NCBI GenBank assembly: GCA_003008705.1
Contig: PDUO01000018.1
Span: 770,630 to 834,629 of the forward strand
DNA from: Pezicula radicicola
Taxonomy: Eukaryota > Ascomycota > Leotiomycetes > Helotiales > Dermateaceae
DNA: 64,000 nt
Direction of reading: 5' to 3'
Positions 1 to 12,200 of this stretch are shown piece by piece; within the stretch, counting starts at the first letter, position 1; each line of letters opens with the position of its first letter. The translations under genes and the position numbers were made by a program. The notes beneath the pieces are model-generated. The model had not been told where the DNA came from. It saw only the letters and a list, made by a program, of their open reading frames with translations, and did not search any database.

Positions 1-1170
1 CCACGAGTTCAATCAGCGAGTTCCACACTGATTCCACAGCAAATTTCCCCGGATGTGATTGCTACCTCCGCAAAAGCTTTAGATGCAAGACAGCCAGAAA
101 TGCCCTCTCAGAATGCGCCACAGCAACCATCCAATACTCCTGTAGGAGACCCAATAAGTCCAAAGAGTCATCAAACTTCTCGCCGTACACAGACAGATCC
201 TGCTGATATTCGGCGAAATCCTTCTCTCTATAAGGTTCCTCCGTGGAATCCATGTATAGCAGCATTATCTACACAGAGTAGTTCCCATAAAAATTCGAAC
301 ACTGCAAAACCAAGCCGCCCCAGAAGTCAACTCAGCCCTCAGATTTCTCCTCGAACAATACCTGCGCAGACTGTTCCCCAACCTCAGACGTCTCAGCATC
401 ATCCGGCCCAGCCAGAACATCCCACAAATCCACACTTCAGATCTCCTATCTCGATTCCTCAAGCAAACCAGACCAAGTATGTCTCACCCTACACACCAAC
501 CAATCCTCAGTCGCAATTTGCAAACAACCAAACTCACCAGCTTTTTTGTTCCACACCAATTCAACTGCAGCGAGAATACCAGCGGTCTCCAGTGGTTAGC
601 CACGAAGCTCAACAAGTGACGCAGAACACTAGCCAGCAATACCCGCAACGGTCAAATACAGGATTAACCCAGGGATTGAGAAGATTGTCAATATCTCAGT
701 CAGCTTCCAACTCACCCAAAAACAGCGGACAAGATTCCAGTTTTACTCGTGGCTTTTCTCCCAACCTGTAAGTGAAAGATGTCAAACTGCTCATAAGGCT
801 ACCGTGCTAACTACGCAGTATCGTCGATATCGCCGAAACTTGCCGGGAGAACTTTCCGTTCGAGGACGTAGCAGAGCGTCACAACGTGAAACTTCAGAAA
901 GTATTCGACACGTTCTCGGCAATCATACAAATACCACTTCTCAAGAACGCAACCGATAACCGACGAAATGGACCAGAAGCCACCAGAAGAATGAGGGAGT
1001 TCCGAGAAGCAAAGAGAGCTGCAAAGGAGGCAGCAGATGAAGAAAAGCGTATGGCGAAGAGACGTCGCAATAGTGTTGATGTTAGTGATAATCGGGGTAG
1101 AACTCCAGGGCTACTCAAGGAGGCTTTGCTGAATAATGCTCAAGCGGGTCCGTTTTCTCAAATGTCGTAA
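1..1170 (+). CDS. Low-complexity fungal protein, 3' part (5' end outside window)
   Basis: The frame is open from base 1, so the gene begins upstream. Exon <1..767 ends in a CT dinucleotide before a GTAAGT donor; intron 768..818 (51 bp, CTAAC branch site at 807-811, CAG acceptor); last exon 819..1170. The first about 250 residues are Ser/Pro/Gln/Asn-rich and look disordered. After the intron the protein becomes structured and charged: an IVDIAETCRENFPFEDVAER helix-like stretch, then a Lys/Arg/Glu-rich predicted helix and a basic KRRRN patch that could be a nuclear localisation signal. I do not recognise the family. The splice is supported because it joins two otherwise separate open frames exactly in phase. 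Confidence 0.7.
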
Positions 1171-1490
1171 TTTGCGGTGTACTTATCTGATTCAAATATA
1201 ATCTCAAGAACCAACTTTGCTTGTCACATACGACCATAGACTGTGGAAAATAGGGCATCCCGTCCGCTCTGCCATACTCAAACCACAGATCGGCAAGTTA
1301 GTAGTTGAGTGGGTGACCATCAGCGAATCCTTGCTGTTGTATGTTTTTGTTTTTGGCTTTGTCGTTTTCTTTTCTTTTTATGTTCCATGTGTATTCGGTC
1401 TGTTTCTCAATATGCAGACCAAGGTTCACAGTATTGAGCATCTGTAAATATAACTCAGCAAATTCTCAAATCACAAATCCGAATGTCAAA
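1171..1490. other. Intergenic, convergent 3' ends
   Basis: Short spacer between two genes that converge. It is T-rich around 1340-1440 and has no convincing coding frame. It presumably holds both 3' UTRs; no terminator motif can be assigned. Confidence 0.5.
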
Positions 1491-1856
1491 CTAACATTCT
1501 TCCCTCCACTCACCACCATTTCCCCAATCAACAACCCCATTCCACCTAACCCTACCCACAGCCCTCAATTTCCTCGACCTCTCAGCCTGCTCCTCCTCAA
1601 TAGCCTTCTCAAGAGCAAGAACCTCTTCTGTAGTCCTCGCCTTCCTCAAATCACTCATTAACCTCGCTTGTAAACTATCATGTCTCTTGTTAATTTCTGA
1701 GATTAGGAAGGGAGGATGGCAGGATGCGCAGGTATCATTTAGATACATTTTTGGTCCGTGGAGTGTTGTGCAGGGTTTTCTGAAGGCACATTTTTTGGTG
1801 TAATGGAGGAGTCTATGACCGCAGAGTCGCATTTCGGTTGTCGTTCCTTGACACAT
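1491..1856 (-). CDS. Small Cys-rich hypothetical protein (121 aa)
   Basis: A single-exon frame with an ATG start at 1856 gives 121 residues. The N-terminal half has regularly spaced cysteines and histidines (MCQG, LCGHRLLHYTKKC, then C..PC and CASC), a pattern reminiscent of small zinc-binding fungal proteins. The C-terminal half is a charged predicted helix (KARTTEEVLALEKAIEEEQ) followed by a basic tail. No enzyme motif or signal peptide is visible. I do not recognise a named family. The combination of Cys/His patterning and a coherent amphipathic helix makes it more likely real than the surrounding short frames. Confidence 0.55.
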   Translation of the reverse strand: MCQGTTTEMRLCGHRLLHYTKKCAFRKPCTTLHGPKMYLNDTCASCHPPFLISEINKRHDSLQARLMSDLRKARTTEEVLALEKAIEEEQAERSRKLRAVGRVRWNGVVDWGNGGEWREEC

Positions 1857-2954
1857 TTTTTGATAGGGGTTTGGGTTGGGAGTTGATTGTAGGGTGGATG
1901 AAGATTAGTTGGCTTCTTGGTTTCTTATTTTCTTTGGATTCAGGATCTAAATAGTTTCTTTGTTGGTAATAGCTCCATATATTTAGGTCTCGGTTATGTT
2001 TTCTTTGTCCGGTTCTCAAAGGATACTCTGTACTGTACTGTACTACGGTGGAGGTATAGGACAAAGAGAAGAATTATTTTAGCGCTTGTGTGTATTATTT
2101 AGGTTTCATTTGTCTTATCCTTGTTTGTTCTAGAATCATTTCTAGAGTGTTTTACATGTAGATAATAGGCAAGAGTAATGCTGTAGCTTATAACTACCGC
2201 TACACACAAACAAGAAAGACAAGCTACCTGTTTTTTACAGCTTAAATAACGGAAATACCCTAATAAAAGGACAGAGTAACAGTAAAAATTACTCTATTCT
2301 TTAAATTTATGGTCTGTCTAACACATATGATTCTAGTAGCTGGATTAGTTTATATGAGTAAGTTACTTGATCAGAGTAATTAGATGACTTAACTTACTTA
2401 AATCGCACTAACAGTGAGTAAACCAAATGAGACTCGGCATTTTATAGCCTTGTTTGCCTAAATTTAATGCGCTTTGTGAAGAACCTAACCTCTCCGGACC
2501 ACAATTGCAGAAGACTGCTAAATTGTATATATACCGACAGTTAAGCATTTCCACCTAATATTTGGAATTTGGGATTTGGGGTTCTGAGAACTGTACAATA
2601 GTGAGAGATTTAGTCTATGACCTGTTTCTGGAGTTCGTGGCTTTGACTTAGGCTCACTCATAGGAGTGCAGCAACTTATTTTTGTTAGGTAAATTTTTTG
2701 GTTTGAGTAACTAACTTGGTTTGGGCAACGCACTTGATTAAGTAAACTTGTCCGGCGATTCCATGCCATATCATCATAGTCAGACCCCGGCTCGCGTGTT
2801 GGCACTAAGCGACGAAAAGGGGAGCAGCTCGCTTAATCCGTGATTTTTCTCACAACCACCAAATTTCTCTCCAACCACCACGAAATCTCAACACACGTCA
2901 CGCGGATAAAAGTATCACCACCACTGGAGAGAATTGACCCGAAATTCACCCAGC
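1857..2954. other. AT-rich intergenic region
   Basis: About 1.1 kb without a supportable gene. The section 2330-2420 and 2690-2750 contains repeats of ACTTGA/GAGTAA-type words that recur elsewhere in the window (see findings). The last about 120 bases before 2955 are less AT-rich and CA-rich, as expected for the 5' UTR of the next gene. Confidence 0.5.
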
Positions 2955-3933
2955 ATGGATACCTACATTGACTGGAAGGCCTTGGGCTGGACTCGTGACT
3001 ATGCGTCTATGATTCGACATCTGTCGGATAACTCCTCGTCCATTCACGCTGCAACTCTTTATGACGTGGATCACCATCAAACTGATATGACTACTGAGTT
3101 GATTCTACCATTGACTATTCGAATCAAGATCACCCCCGAGGAAATCCAAGAGCGAGTTCGTCAGAACAGCCAAGGTTACGATCCAGACCAGCTATCACTT
3201 TCCACGGAACTTTCATCTAGTATCGGCAGCCGGGACATCTCACCAGAAGTCCCAGAGTTACCACCACCGCGTGGCATAACCTTCAACGAATGGTTGAAGC
3301 TGGAGAGACAGGAGGACCTAGCCATGGATAGGATTGCGAAGGAGGCGGCTGAACGCGTCGGAATGGGTGGACTTCGAAGGCGAGAACGTGAGGAAGATCT
3401 CTGCGAAGTTGCCAACGCACAGCAGGTTGCCGAGGAGGTTGTTCAAAACGAATACCCCAAGCGTATGGAACGAGCACCTAAGATGCAGAAGCAACCGAAG
3501 GACAAGCTTGTTGAGGAGAAGGAAGACAAGAAGGGATTTTTCAAGGGTCGATTGGGTCGTCTTTCTACCAAGAGCAAGCAATTTCTGCGTGGTGCTACCT
3601 TTTCGGTAAGTTCAAATTTATGATCAGCTTTAGAGGGACTCAATTTAATCCAGTGACTTCTAGTCTGGGCATGGTCATGCGACACATGCGGGTTCGACTC
3701 CCAGCAGCGCTGACAAGTCTCAACCAAAGGGAGCTCAACGTGAGAATGGCCTTCCTACACATGCGGGTTCGAATCCCAGCAAGATTGACATCTCTCAGCC
3801 TCGAATCGTGGATGATGGAAAGGGTGGAAGGGCTATCATTTGGCCGGAGTTTCGAAATTCTGGCAACGGAATTTGGGAGAAGCATCTTGGTCATGGTCTC
3901 TACACTAGGGATTACGAGACGAAGGGGTTGTAG
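2955..3933 (+). CDS. Uncharacterised charged protein, two exons
   Basis: The ATG at 2955 (MDTYIDWKALGW) is preferred; the frame extends upstream only from non-ATG codons. Exon 1 2955..3605 ends in phase 0 before GTAAGT; intron 3606..3663 (58 bp, TAG acceptor); exon 2 3664..3933. The product is about 306 residues. Residues 50-80 look like a folded start; the middle (from GITFNEWLKLERQEDLAMDRIAKEAAERV) is strongly helical and charged; a Lys-rich segment follows. Exon 2 encodes two copies of THAGS(T/N)PS within a His/Gly/Ser-rich tail and ends IWPEFRNSGNGIWEKHLGHGLYTRDYETKGL-like, a compact aromatic end. I do not recognise the family. Confidence 0.6.
3683..3781 (+). repeat. Pair of 24-bp direct repeats with tRNA B-box-like core
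   Basis: Bases 3683-3706 and 3758-3781 are identical except for one base and lie 75 bp apart inside the second exon of the preceding gene. Each contains GGTTCGANTCC, which matches the RNA polymerase III B-box consensus. In frame they encode THAGSTPS and THAGSNPS. No tRNA fold or matching A box was found around either. Confidence 0.6.
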
Positions 3934-4106
3934 GAGCTGGGACGAAGGAATTGTAGGAGTAGGAAACAGCAAGACGATGGAGTGAGACCGGTTGAGGACA
4001 TATGACGAGCTGAGAACGAGATTAATATTTAATTGTCCACGAGGGCGTATAATCAAGGGGAAGAAATACAAACAGCGATGAATGTGGGTATCATATTTCT
4101 AGCGGT

Positions 4107-5728
4107 CTACCAAGCTGTGATATCCTCCACTTCTGCTTCACCAAATGTACTCGTCTTAGTTACCGCACCAACGCCATCATCGGCAGCAACATCTTCCCTA
4201 CCAGGTGCCTCCATAATGTCTGGAAGAACCTCCCTCAAAAACTCCAATATGTGCTTGTTGACCTGTTCGAACTGCAATAAGAATGCATCGTGACCCTCAG
4301 GAGAATCGATCTTCTTCAATCTAGAATCAGGAATTCCGGCAGCGATCTCTTTCTGCTCATCAAATGTGAACAGTCCGTCACTCTCAATTCCAATGACAAG
4401 AGTAGGTTGTTGGATTTGCGCAAGAGCGTCCTTGATGGGTGTCTGGGAGTCAGCAGAGACGCGGTAGCGAGAAACATCATGGGTGTCGAGCTTTCGGGTT
4501 ATTGTGATATAACAGTTGCCATCGAAACGTTTTACAAATTTTCCACCTTGGTACCGTAGGTATGACTGTGCAGAGAAGTACGTCGAGGCTTTCTTGCGCT
4601 CGCTAAGCGGGCTTGTTAAAACCGGAGAAGTAGACGCGGTCGCTCCGTGGAACTGCGGGTCTACACGATCGGTAGGAATTGTGGCCGTAGAGGTACCATT
4701 GGTCGAGGATATATCAATAGCAGATGAGCTTCCTGACCTTGAAAGCGGAGAACGTGTTGCTCTGTGACCATCATTGTGGATCGTCCAGTGTACCTCAGAT
4801 GGCGTTGGTGGTCGTTGATCTTCGTTGATGGTCTGCTTTTTCGAGGCATCTGGAGTATTCCTTCCAAATCGTGACTCGAACGAGTTGCGACTTCGATATG
4901 TGAGCAAAGCGGACATGCGAGCTGCTCCTAAACCAGCTGAAGGAGGGTCAGAGAATGGATAGTATCCATCATCGTATTTCGGATCTGCATAAATGCTTTG
5001 TCTCTGTGCCTCGCCCCAACTTATACACCATGCGCTGTGGCGACTAGATGTCGCAATTGGTACAATTGATCGAACATAGTCTTTCCCGAAATATGCCCAT
5101 TCCAGCACCAGCATCCCACCCATGGATCCTCCTATTACTGCCGCAATTTGGTGCACACCTAAGTCGTCTAAAAGCAGCTTGTGAAGGCTGACAATTGTCA
5201 GCATTGTGCAAATTAAGATACATTTATCTTGACCTACTTTACATCGTCTCTTATCGTTGTCAAAGGAAACTCGGGACCGTATCTTTCGTTCTGTGGATTG
5301 CCGTCCTTAGAGGTGACCGGACTGGCACTTCCATATGGACTTCCCAAACTGTTCATGCAGATGACAAAGAACCTTGAGATATCAAACGCTCGACCTGGGC
5401 CTCCAAGTAATGGCCCCCACCAGTCACTGACATCTGCACTTCCCGTCAAGGCATGGCAGATGACCATAGCATTGTCGCGATTTGGTGATAATACCCCCCT
5501 CGTGCTGTAGGCCAATGGCACATTGTGCAGAGTTACACCTGACTCTAAGGTAAAAGACGGGATTATTGCGATGGTTTGATCAGGTATCAGGGCGGCGAAA
5601 GGGTTTTCGGGCTGCTGTTGCGTTCTTTCTTGGACGTATTCAGTTACGGGTCTTTTGGAGGGGTATTTGGGATAGGAATCAGGAGTACTGACCGTATTTT
5701 GGGAATGAGTCTGGTGCGTTGGAGCCAT
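4107..5728 (-). CDS. met2: Homoserine O-acetyltransferase
   Basis: Acetylates L-homoserine with acetyl-CoA to O-acetylhomoserine, the entry into methionine synthesis in fungi. Exon 1 5238..5728 (ATG at 5728), intron 5188..5237 (50 bp), exon 2 4107..5187; 523 residues. The alpha/beta-hydrolase signs are clear: CHALTGSADVSDWWGPLLG near residue 90, the nucleophile elbow GGSMGG with Ser185, and near the C-terminus ESDGLFT (Asp) and PEGHDAFLLQ (His) completing the triad. The splice restores RDDVNLHKLLLDDLG, a conserved family stretch. A Ser/Thr-rich insert of about 100 residues after the YRSRNSFESRFGR element is typical of fungal enzymes and absent from bacterial MetX. It is divergent from tho2 and convergent with the gene at 2955-3933. 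Confidence 0.93.
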
Positions 5729-6214
5729 TGGTCTGAATGAGACCAGTCATTGTGTACGATCGAGAAGGATGCCTCTCCAAACAGGATTCAGGGAACCAAT
5801 ATATTCAGTCAATCAATCGTTTGCTTGTTGACAATATTGGACGTCATTCCAGATATTTTTTTGATTCCACCAGTTCCGACTGGAGGGGCTGTTCTGCTAG
5901 TCTTAAAAAGGCTAGTGCGGATCGCAACTGGTGCTGGAGAAGCTTCGCTGACACGCTTTGGATACAGAGGTACGCGATACATGACCTCAACGCAACGAAG
6001 TAATTCACCGCCTGTGGATCATAATTGTTCTCTTGCTCGGAATTGCGCCAGCTCGACCGACACCTGGTGACTCCCATAGTCTAAGGATCCACCACAGCTT
6101 TGTCCCCGTTGTCGCATTCTCACGGATGAAAGACAGGCCCAAAAAGATCCTGCATCCAGATCAGGCTGCTGCGCACATGTTCAGAGCTTGAAAACGATTA
6201 AGATAGTGGCGGCC
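5729..6214. promoter_or_regulatory. Divergent promoter region met2 / tho2
   Basis: About 490 bp separate the start codons of two divergently transcribed housekeeping genes, so it must hold both promoters and 5' UTRs. No specific factor site was identified with confidence. Confidence 0.5.
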
Positions 6215-9200
6215 ATGGCCCCAGGAGGTGGAAAGCGGAAGAGAAATGAGAGGACATCTGTGGACTCTGGTGAAAGCAGACCGTCGCCCCATCGACCTGG
6301 GAATACCAATTTAGGGCAACACGACCGATATCAAGATATGCGGGATGGCAGACGGTCAAGCCGTGGTGGAGGTGGTGGAGGTGGAGGACAGAGAGGAGGC
6401 CGCAGGAATGATGGACGTCGCGACTCGAACCACTCAATCAATCCCAATGACCTGAGGATCACGGCCAGGTCCACTGCGACACCTGGACCAATGTCGCCAT
6501 CAGTACAGGCGGATCGCCCCTCAAGCGCACAACAAACACCCACGACGTTGTCAAACATGACAGTAGACACGCCTAACCCTGCCATACGAAAGGATGCAGC
6601 TCCCTTCGACTATGTTTTCCTCACCGACGACCGATTGTCTATGTGGAATGAACAAGGACGGCAGGATCTTGTGCAAGCGGGAATCGAGGCTCGGGAATCA
6701 GAGGACGTACTGGACCTATCAGTCGTATTTCAAGAGCTGATTCGGGCTGTCCTTGATGGCCGCATAGATCCCTCAGAAGGAGGCTCATGTGTACAATCTA
6801 TATTGGGTCCGGATACCGCACCAACTGAGGATACTAATACCTTGTTCGAACCCCAGACGCTATTCCTCGACACACTTTCAATGGTCTTTGATGCAGAGGA
6901 TGGACCATTCAACACAGATCTGCGCACTTTTATCGCTGCGACACAAATATCTCCCTTGATCATGCGCCAAAAGCTCGATGCCCAACTACTACAAAACCTA
7001 GGGCTCACTCGCGATACCTTTATCCGTGTTGGTATCCGCCAAGCAACAAACCTTCTTTATAAGCAAGCAAATTACAACTTGTTGAGAGAGGAAACTGAAG
7101 GGTATGCAAAACTTGTTACTGAATTATTTGCAACTAGTGGCGGGGAACCACCATCTGCTGAGATTGTGGAGGATGCGTTTGAGAGGGTGAAGGGGCTGAT
7201 TGGTACCTTTGATCTGGACGTTGGGAGAGTACTTGACATCACGCTCGATGTCTTCGCCGCCGTTCTCATCAAACAGTTTCGATTTTTCATTAAGCTACTA
7301 CGCGTAAGCTCATGGTGGCCTCGCAATGGAGAGTCGGATAGTGTCGCAGCATCACGGTGTGCTGGGCTGCCAAAATGGGCTATGCCAAGCTCTCAAGGAT
7401 GGATGGCAACAGAAGAAGATGATGAACTGTCCGGGCAGCAAAGATATGAGAGAGATACCATGTTTTGGGAACGTGCTCGCGAAGTTGGACTTGACGCATT
7501 CTTTGAACTCGGTGGAAGGCAAATAGTTGATCAAGAAACAAAGACTCGCTTACTTAGTGGAAAAGGAGGTGATGCAGAACTTGATGCCGATCAGCAATGG
7601 ATCAAAGAAACAGGAACTCTACCACCTTTAGGAAATCGGATCGCTGCGCAGCTGCTCGGATTCAAACTTCGATTTTACGCCTCGCCAGCTCGAGACAGCG
7701 ATGATGCTCTGCCAGCGAATCTCATATATCTCACAGCGCTCTTGATTAAGATTGGGTTTATTTCTCTAAGGGATTTATATCCTCACCTGTGGCCTTTGGA
7801 TGAAGATATGCCGGCTGTTCGAGAGAGAAAGCGAAAGGAACTAGAAGAGAAGGAGAGACTAAATCGACCAGGGGGTGGAGCATCGAACGCTTTAACAATG
7901 GCCGGTGCACTTGCTGATGATATGCCACCACCTGGAGCGCGAACCCGTGAACCCGTTTCTTCTAGTAAGCCAGATGCTCCAAAGCCGGCGGAAATTGAAG
8001 ACGCAGAAAAGCTTGAAGAGCCTGCAGACCAAAAGGTACAACTTTTGGTAAATCTTCTCACTATCGGTGCTTTACCTGAGGCCCTATTTATTCTCGGCCG
8101 TTTTCCTTGGCTTCCGGAAGCATATCCCGAACTCATCGACCTCATCAATCGGATCTTGAATCAATCGATAAAAGATGTGTACGAGAAGAGCCGTCCGTCT
8201 ATCCCTCAAGATTCAGAAATCATGACGAAGAATGTTCCTGAATACGATCAAAGTGGTGTTCCTAAAGGCCAAGTACGTCAATCTCGATTGCCTATTCGCA
8301 AGCAACTTCGCTGGCCATTCCCCGACAAATGGGACACAAATGAGAACCACTGCTATCGATTTTACTGGGATGAATGGGCTGACAATATCCCTGTGTGCCA
8401 ATCCGTTGATGATATCTTCACCCTGTGTGGTACGCTTCTCAACTATTCTGGCGTGGGTATTGGAAAGGATCCCTCCTTATTGTCCAAACTTGCTCGGATC
8501 GGTACACAAAGTCTTATGGATGACCACTCTCAATATAATCTTGCCAGATGGGAGGATCTACTGAAGCGACTCCTTGTTCCGGCGCTCAGCTTAACCAAAT
8601 CGAATACGAGTGTGGTCAATGAGATCTATGATATGCTTCGATTTTACCCCGTATCCGTACGATATTCAATATATGCAGAATGGTTCGAAGGACAAATCTC
8701 GAGGCTGCCAGCAATGAAGATTGCCTTTGCCCGAACTAGATTGGAAACCTTGGCAACCATGAAGCGTATCAGCATGACGAACCTTACGACTATGGCACGA
8801 AGCCTCGCCAAAACTGCTTATGCCTCCCCCGGAATAGTTTTCAGTGTTGCTCTAAGCCAGATTGAAGCATACACCAATCTTACTGAAGTTGTTGTCGAGT
8901 GTGCAAAATATTTCACTGACTTGGGATACGATGTTCTTGTGTGGTCTCTGATGAGCTCACTTGGAGGGAAAGATAGAAACCGGCAAAATTCGGAGTTCGC
9001 CCTCCTCCCTAGCAAATGGCTGCTAGCATTGTCACGATTCTCCGGCAAGGTCTTCAAGCGTTATTCAATCATGAACATCTCTCCCATTATCCAATACGTC
9101 AATGACCAACTCTACAAAAGCAATTCCACCGATCTTGTTATTTTGAAGGAGCTTATTGCCCAAATGGCCGGCGTAGTACCTGACACGGACTTCACCGATG

Positions 9201-12200
9201 CCCAGTTGGCTGCAATGACTGGTGGTGAAATTCTCCGGCGGCAGACGCTCATCAATCTCCAGGACAAGCGCTATGAATCGACCAAAACCGCGAAGAGACT
9301 GATGAAGGCGTTGGCGGAAACAAAACTTGCAGGTCCTTTACTTCTTTCCATTGCTCAGCATCGTCAATCCGCTATATACGCCATCTCGGACGACGAGGCA
9401 CATATCAAATTGCTGGCAACCATGGTTGATGATGCACAATTGATACTGTTTCAGTACCTCGACCTCCTGCGCAGCAATTTCACAATTGAAGAATTTGACC
9501 AGCATGTACCAAATGTTTCAGAGTTAATATCTGATTTTGGGTTAGAGCCAACACTTGCATTTATGATAGGCCGCGCGAGTCTTGCTCACCGGATAGCAAA
9601 AGCAGCCCCACCAGCAATTAACGGTACTGCAAAAACGCACCCGGCAACTCAAGCTGATCCATCTGTTACAAGAACCGATGCAGATGGAGACGTTGGAATG
9701 GACATTACTGTAGAGACGCAGACAAATGGCGACCCAATTTCGGGGGCCACAAATGGAAAAACACCTTCCGAGACTGAGCAAGATGTGCAAATGGCGGATG
9801 AAAAGGAACTTAGCACAGCACAGCCAACCCCCGCTTCTCCTCCTGCTACCTCTGACTCTTTGGAAGAGGTGCTAGAGCCAATAATCTCCACGGTACAAGC
9901 TAGCTTGCCTGAGGATTCATGGAATTTTATTAGCCCAGGATTCTATGTTACTTTCTGGGCATCCACACTTGGCGATCTTTCTATTCCCAGCAGCAGTTAC
10001 GAAGCCGAAATGGCCCGTCTTGTCAAAGAGCAGGCTGAAATACAGAAAGATCGCTCTGATATGACTAGACCAGGCATGGCGCGCAAGGATGAGGCAAAGA
10101 AGGCTCTAGCAGCGACGAGAGACCAGCTCCTAAGTGAATACGGCAAACAAGTTGGGCAGTACAAAGCAAGCAAGACACGTTTACTCAAAAATAAAAGAAG
10201 TTGGTTTCTTGGTAGGGGAAAACCGGATAATGTTAGCGACTCCTTCCTAGAGCGTTGTTTAATCCCACGCCTGCTCCTCTCGCCAAGCGATGCCGACTTC
10301 TGTTTCCGAATCATCAAGTTTCTGCATGAAAATGGCACGCCGCATTTTCGAACACTTTCTCTATTCTCAAGAATCTTTAAAGCTAATCGCCTGCGAGCAT
10401 TAATCTTCACCTCGACTGTCCGTGAAGCGCAGAACCTGGGTCGGTTCTTGAAGCTAGTCCTTGCTGACCTTGCTCGCTGGCATGCGGACAAGTCAGTATA
10501 TGAGAAAGAAGCTTGGGGTGTAAATTCGGATTTGCCGGGCTTTGCAAAGGGAGTCGATGAGGACTCGAAGCCGAAGGGACACATCGACCACGAGGGCGGC
10601 AAGTACGGCTTTAAGGCCATACTTCTCTCTTGGCACAGAAACTTGAATACCGCGCTTCGAGACTGCCTTGAAGGGACAGAGTGGATGCATATCAGAAATG
10701 CAATTTCCATTCTCACACAGGTTGGCGAAGTCTTTCCTGCCGTGGATTTCATGGGAAATAATTTTATGAAACAACTTGAGATTATCACGAAACGGGAGAA
10801 GGGTGTCCGCGAAGATCTGTCCCTCACGGGAAATGCAGTTCTGGTACAGCTGAAGAAGAGATCGAAATCTTGGATGATGGTACAAGGCTTCGCTTCTAAC
10901 ATTGTACGTATATTACAAGAAGAAAGCTTGGGTCACTCTACTTACTCTTTGCAGAATGAACCAGGTCAAACGAACGGTTCTACCCCGAAGATGACAGCAG
11001 CAGCTCCAGCTTCAAAAACCAGCCTGAAACCCACAGCCCCGGAATTCAAGCCTCAATCTAGGGCAAGGTATGTTAACTTCACCATACTTTGGTCTATATG
11101 CTTGACTAATTTCATACAAGTTCCATGGGCACAACCACACCGAAGCCACATGAAGTTGAAGATGGCGAGGTTGATGATGCAAAGACGTCTGTGAACAAGG
11201 CCTCCAATTCTTCTACTACCACACAAAGCGTGGCTGTTTCAGACAGCACTATCCAAAGCAGCAGGAGCGCAGTGCCAACTGCTCCTGCTTCTAGCGACAT
11301 ACGGAAACCAGATTACCCTTCGACCAAACGAGATCAGTCCGTAAGGGATTCTACTTCGAAACCATCAACTCCAACACCACAACCATCGCTTCCTCATCGG
11401 ACTGAAGGTTTAAGAAATCCTTCATCGAGTACTCTACCCGACCGAGGAAATTCTAATCTTCCGAATCGCCCTGAAGTTCCAATCCCAAGTCGACAACATT
11501 TGGACCGACATACGTCACGCCACGGTGAGCGAAGAGATGGCAGGGATTCTCGATTACCACCAGATCAGAATCGTATGGACAGACCAGGTGACCGCCCTCG
11601 CGATTTCCAAAGCAATGACCGAAGAGGCACAGAACTTCCTCCAAGAGACTTTGGCCGCTCTTCAGATCGCAATCATGGCCCGGAAAGAGAACGTAGCCGT
11701 ATCACAGAGCCACCTCCACGATGGACAGCTCCGCATGAAAACCTTGATAGAGCTACCACAAACGGTATCCGACTGCCTGAGTCAGCTGGACGTTTGTCTC
11801 GCGATGCTGATATGCCACCACCAAGGTCATCAACAGTAGCAACAGACCGGGGCCCTCCAGTCAATCAGGAAAGGCTTCCACTTGTCAACTCAGAACGACA
11901 GGAGCTTATCAATCCAGATCGTGCTGCCTTGATATCAGGCGGAAAGGAATCCCCTCGTTCAGACTCAATTCGACAGATGAGAGACGACTCCAGAACTCGG
12001 CCTTCGTCTCGACCACAGTCCCCACGAAGACATGGCTCAGAGAGGGATGACCCAAGACGAGACGATCGATCGAATCGCCATGGTCCACCTGAGCCATACC
12101 CCGCTTCACGGAGTCGCACAGATGATACGCAAAATCCTCCAGCAGGTCCTCGTGGAGACAGGCCAGTTGATCGAGCTGGTGAAAGAGGCTCTTCTGATAG

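Noticed and set aside
3661..3790. tRNA gene suggested by the B-box-like words
   Set aside because: No A box, acceptor stem or cloverleaf can be drawn around either copy, and both lie in an open coding frame.
9997..10902. Minus-strand open frame of 301 codons inside tho2
   Set aside because: It is antisense to a conserved tho2 exon and has no family features; length is explained by codon bias of the sense gene.
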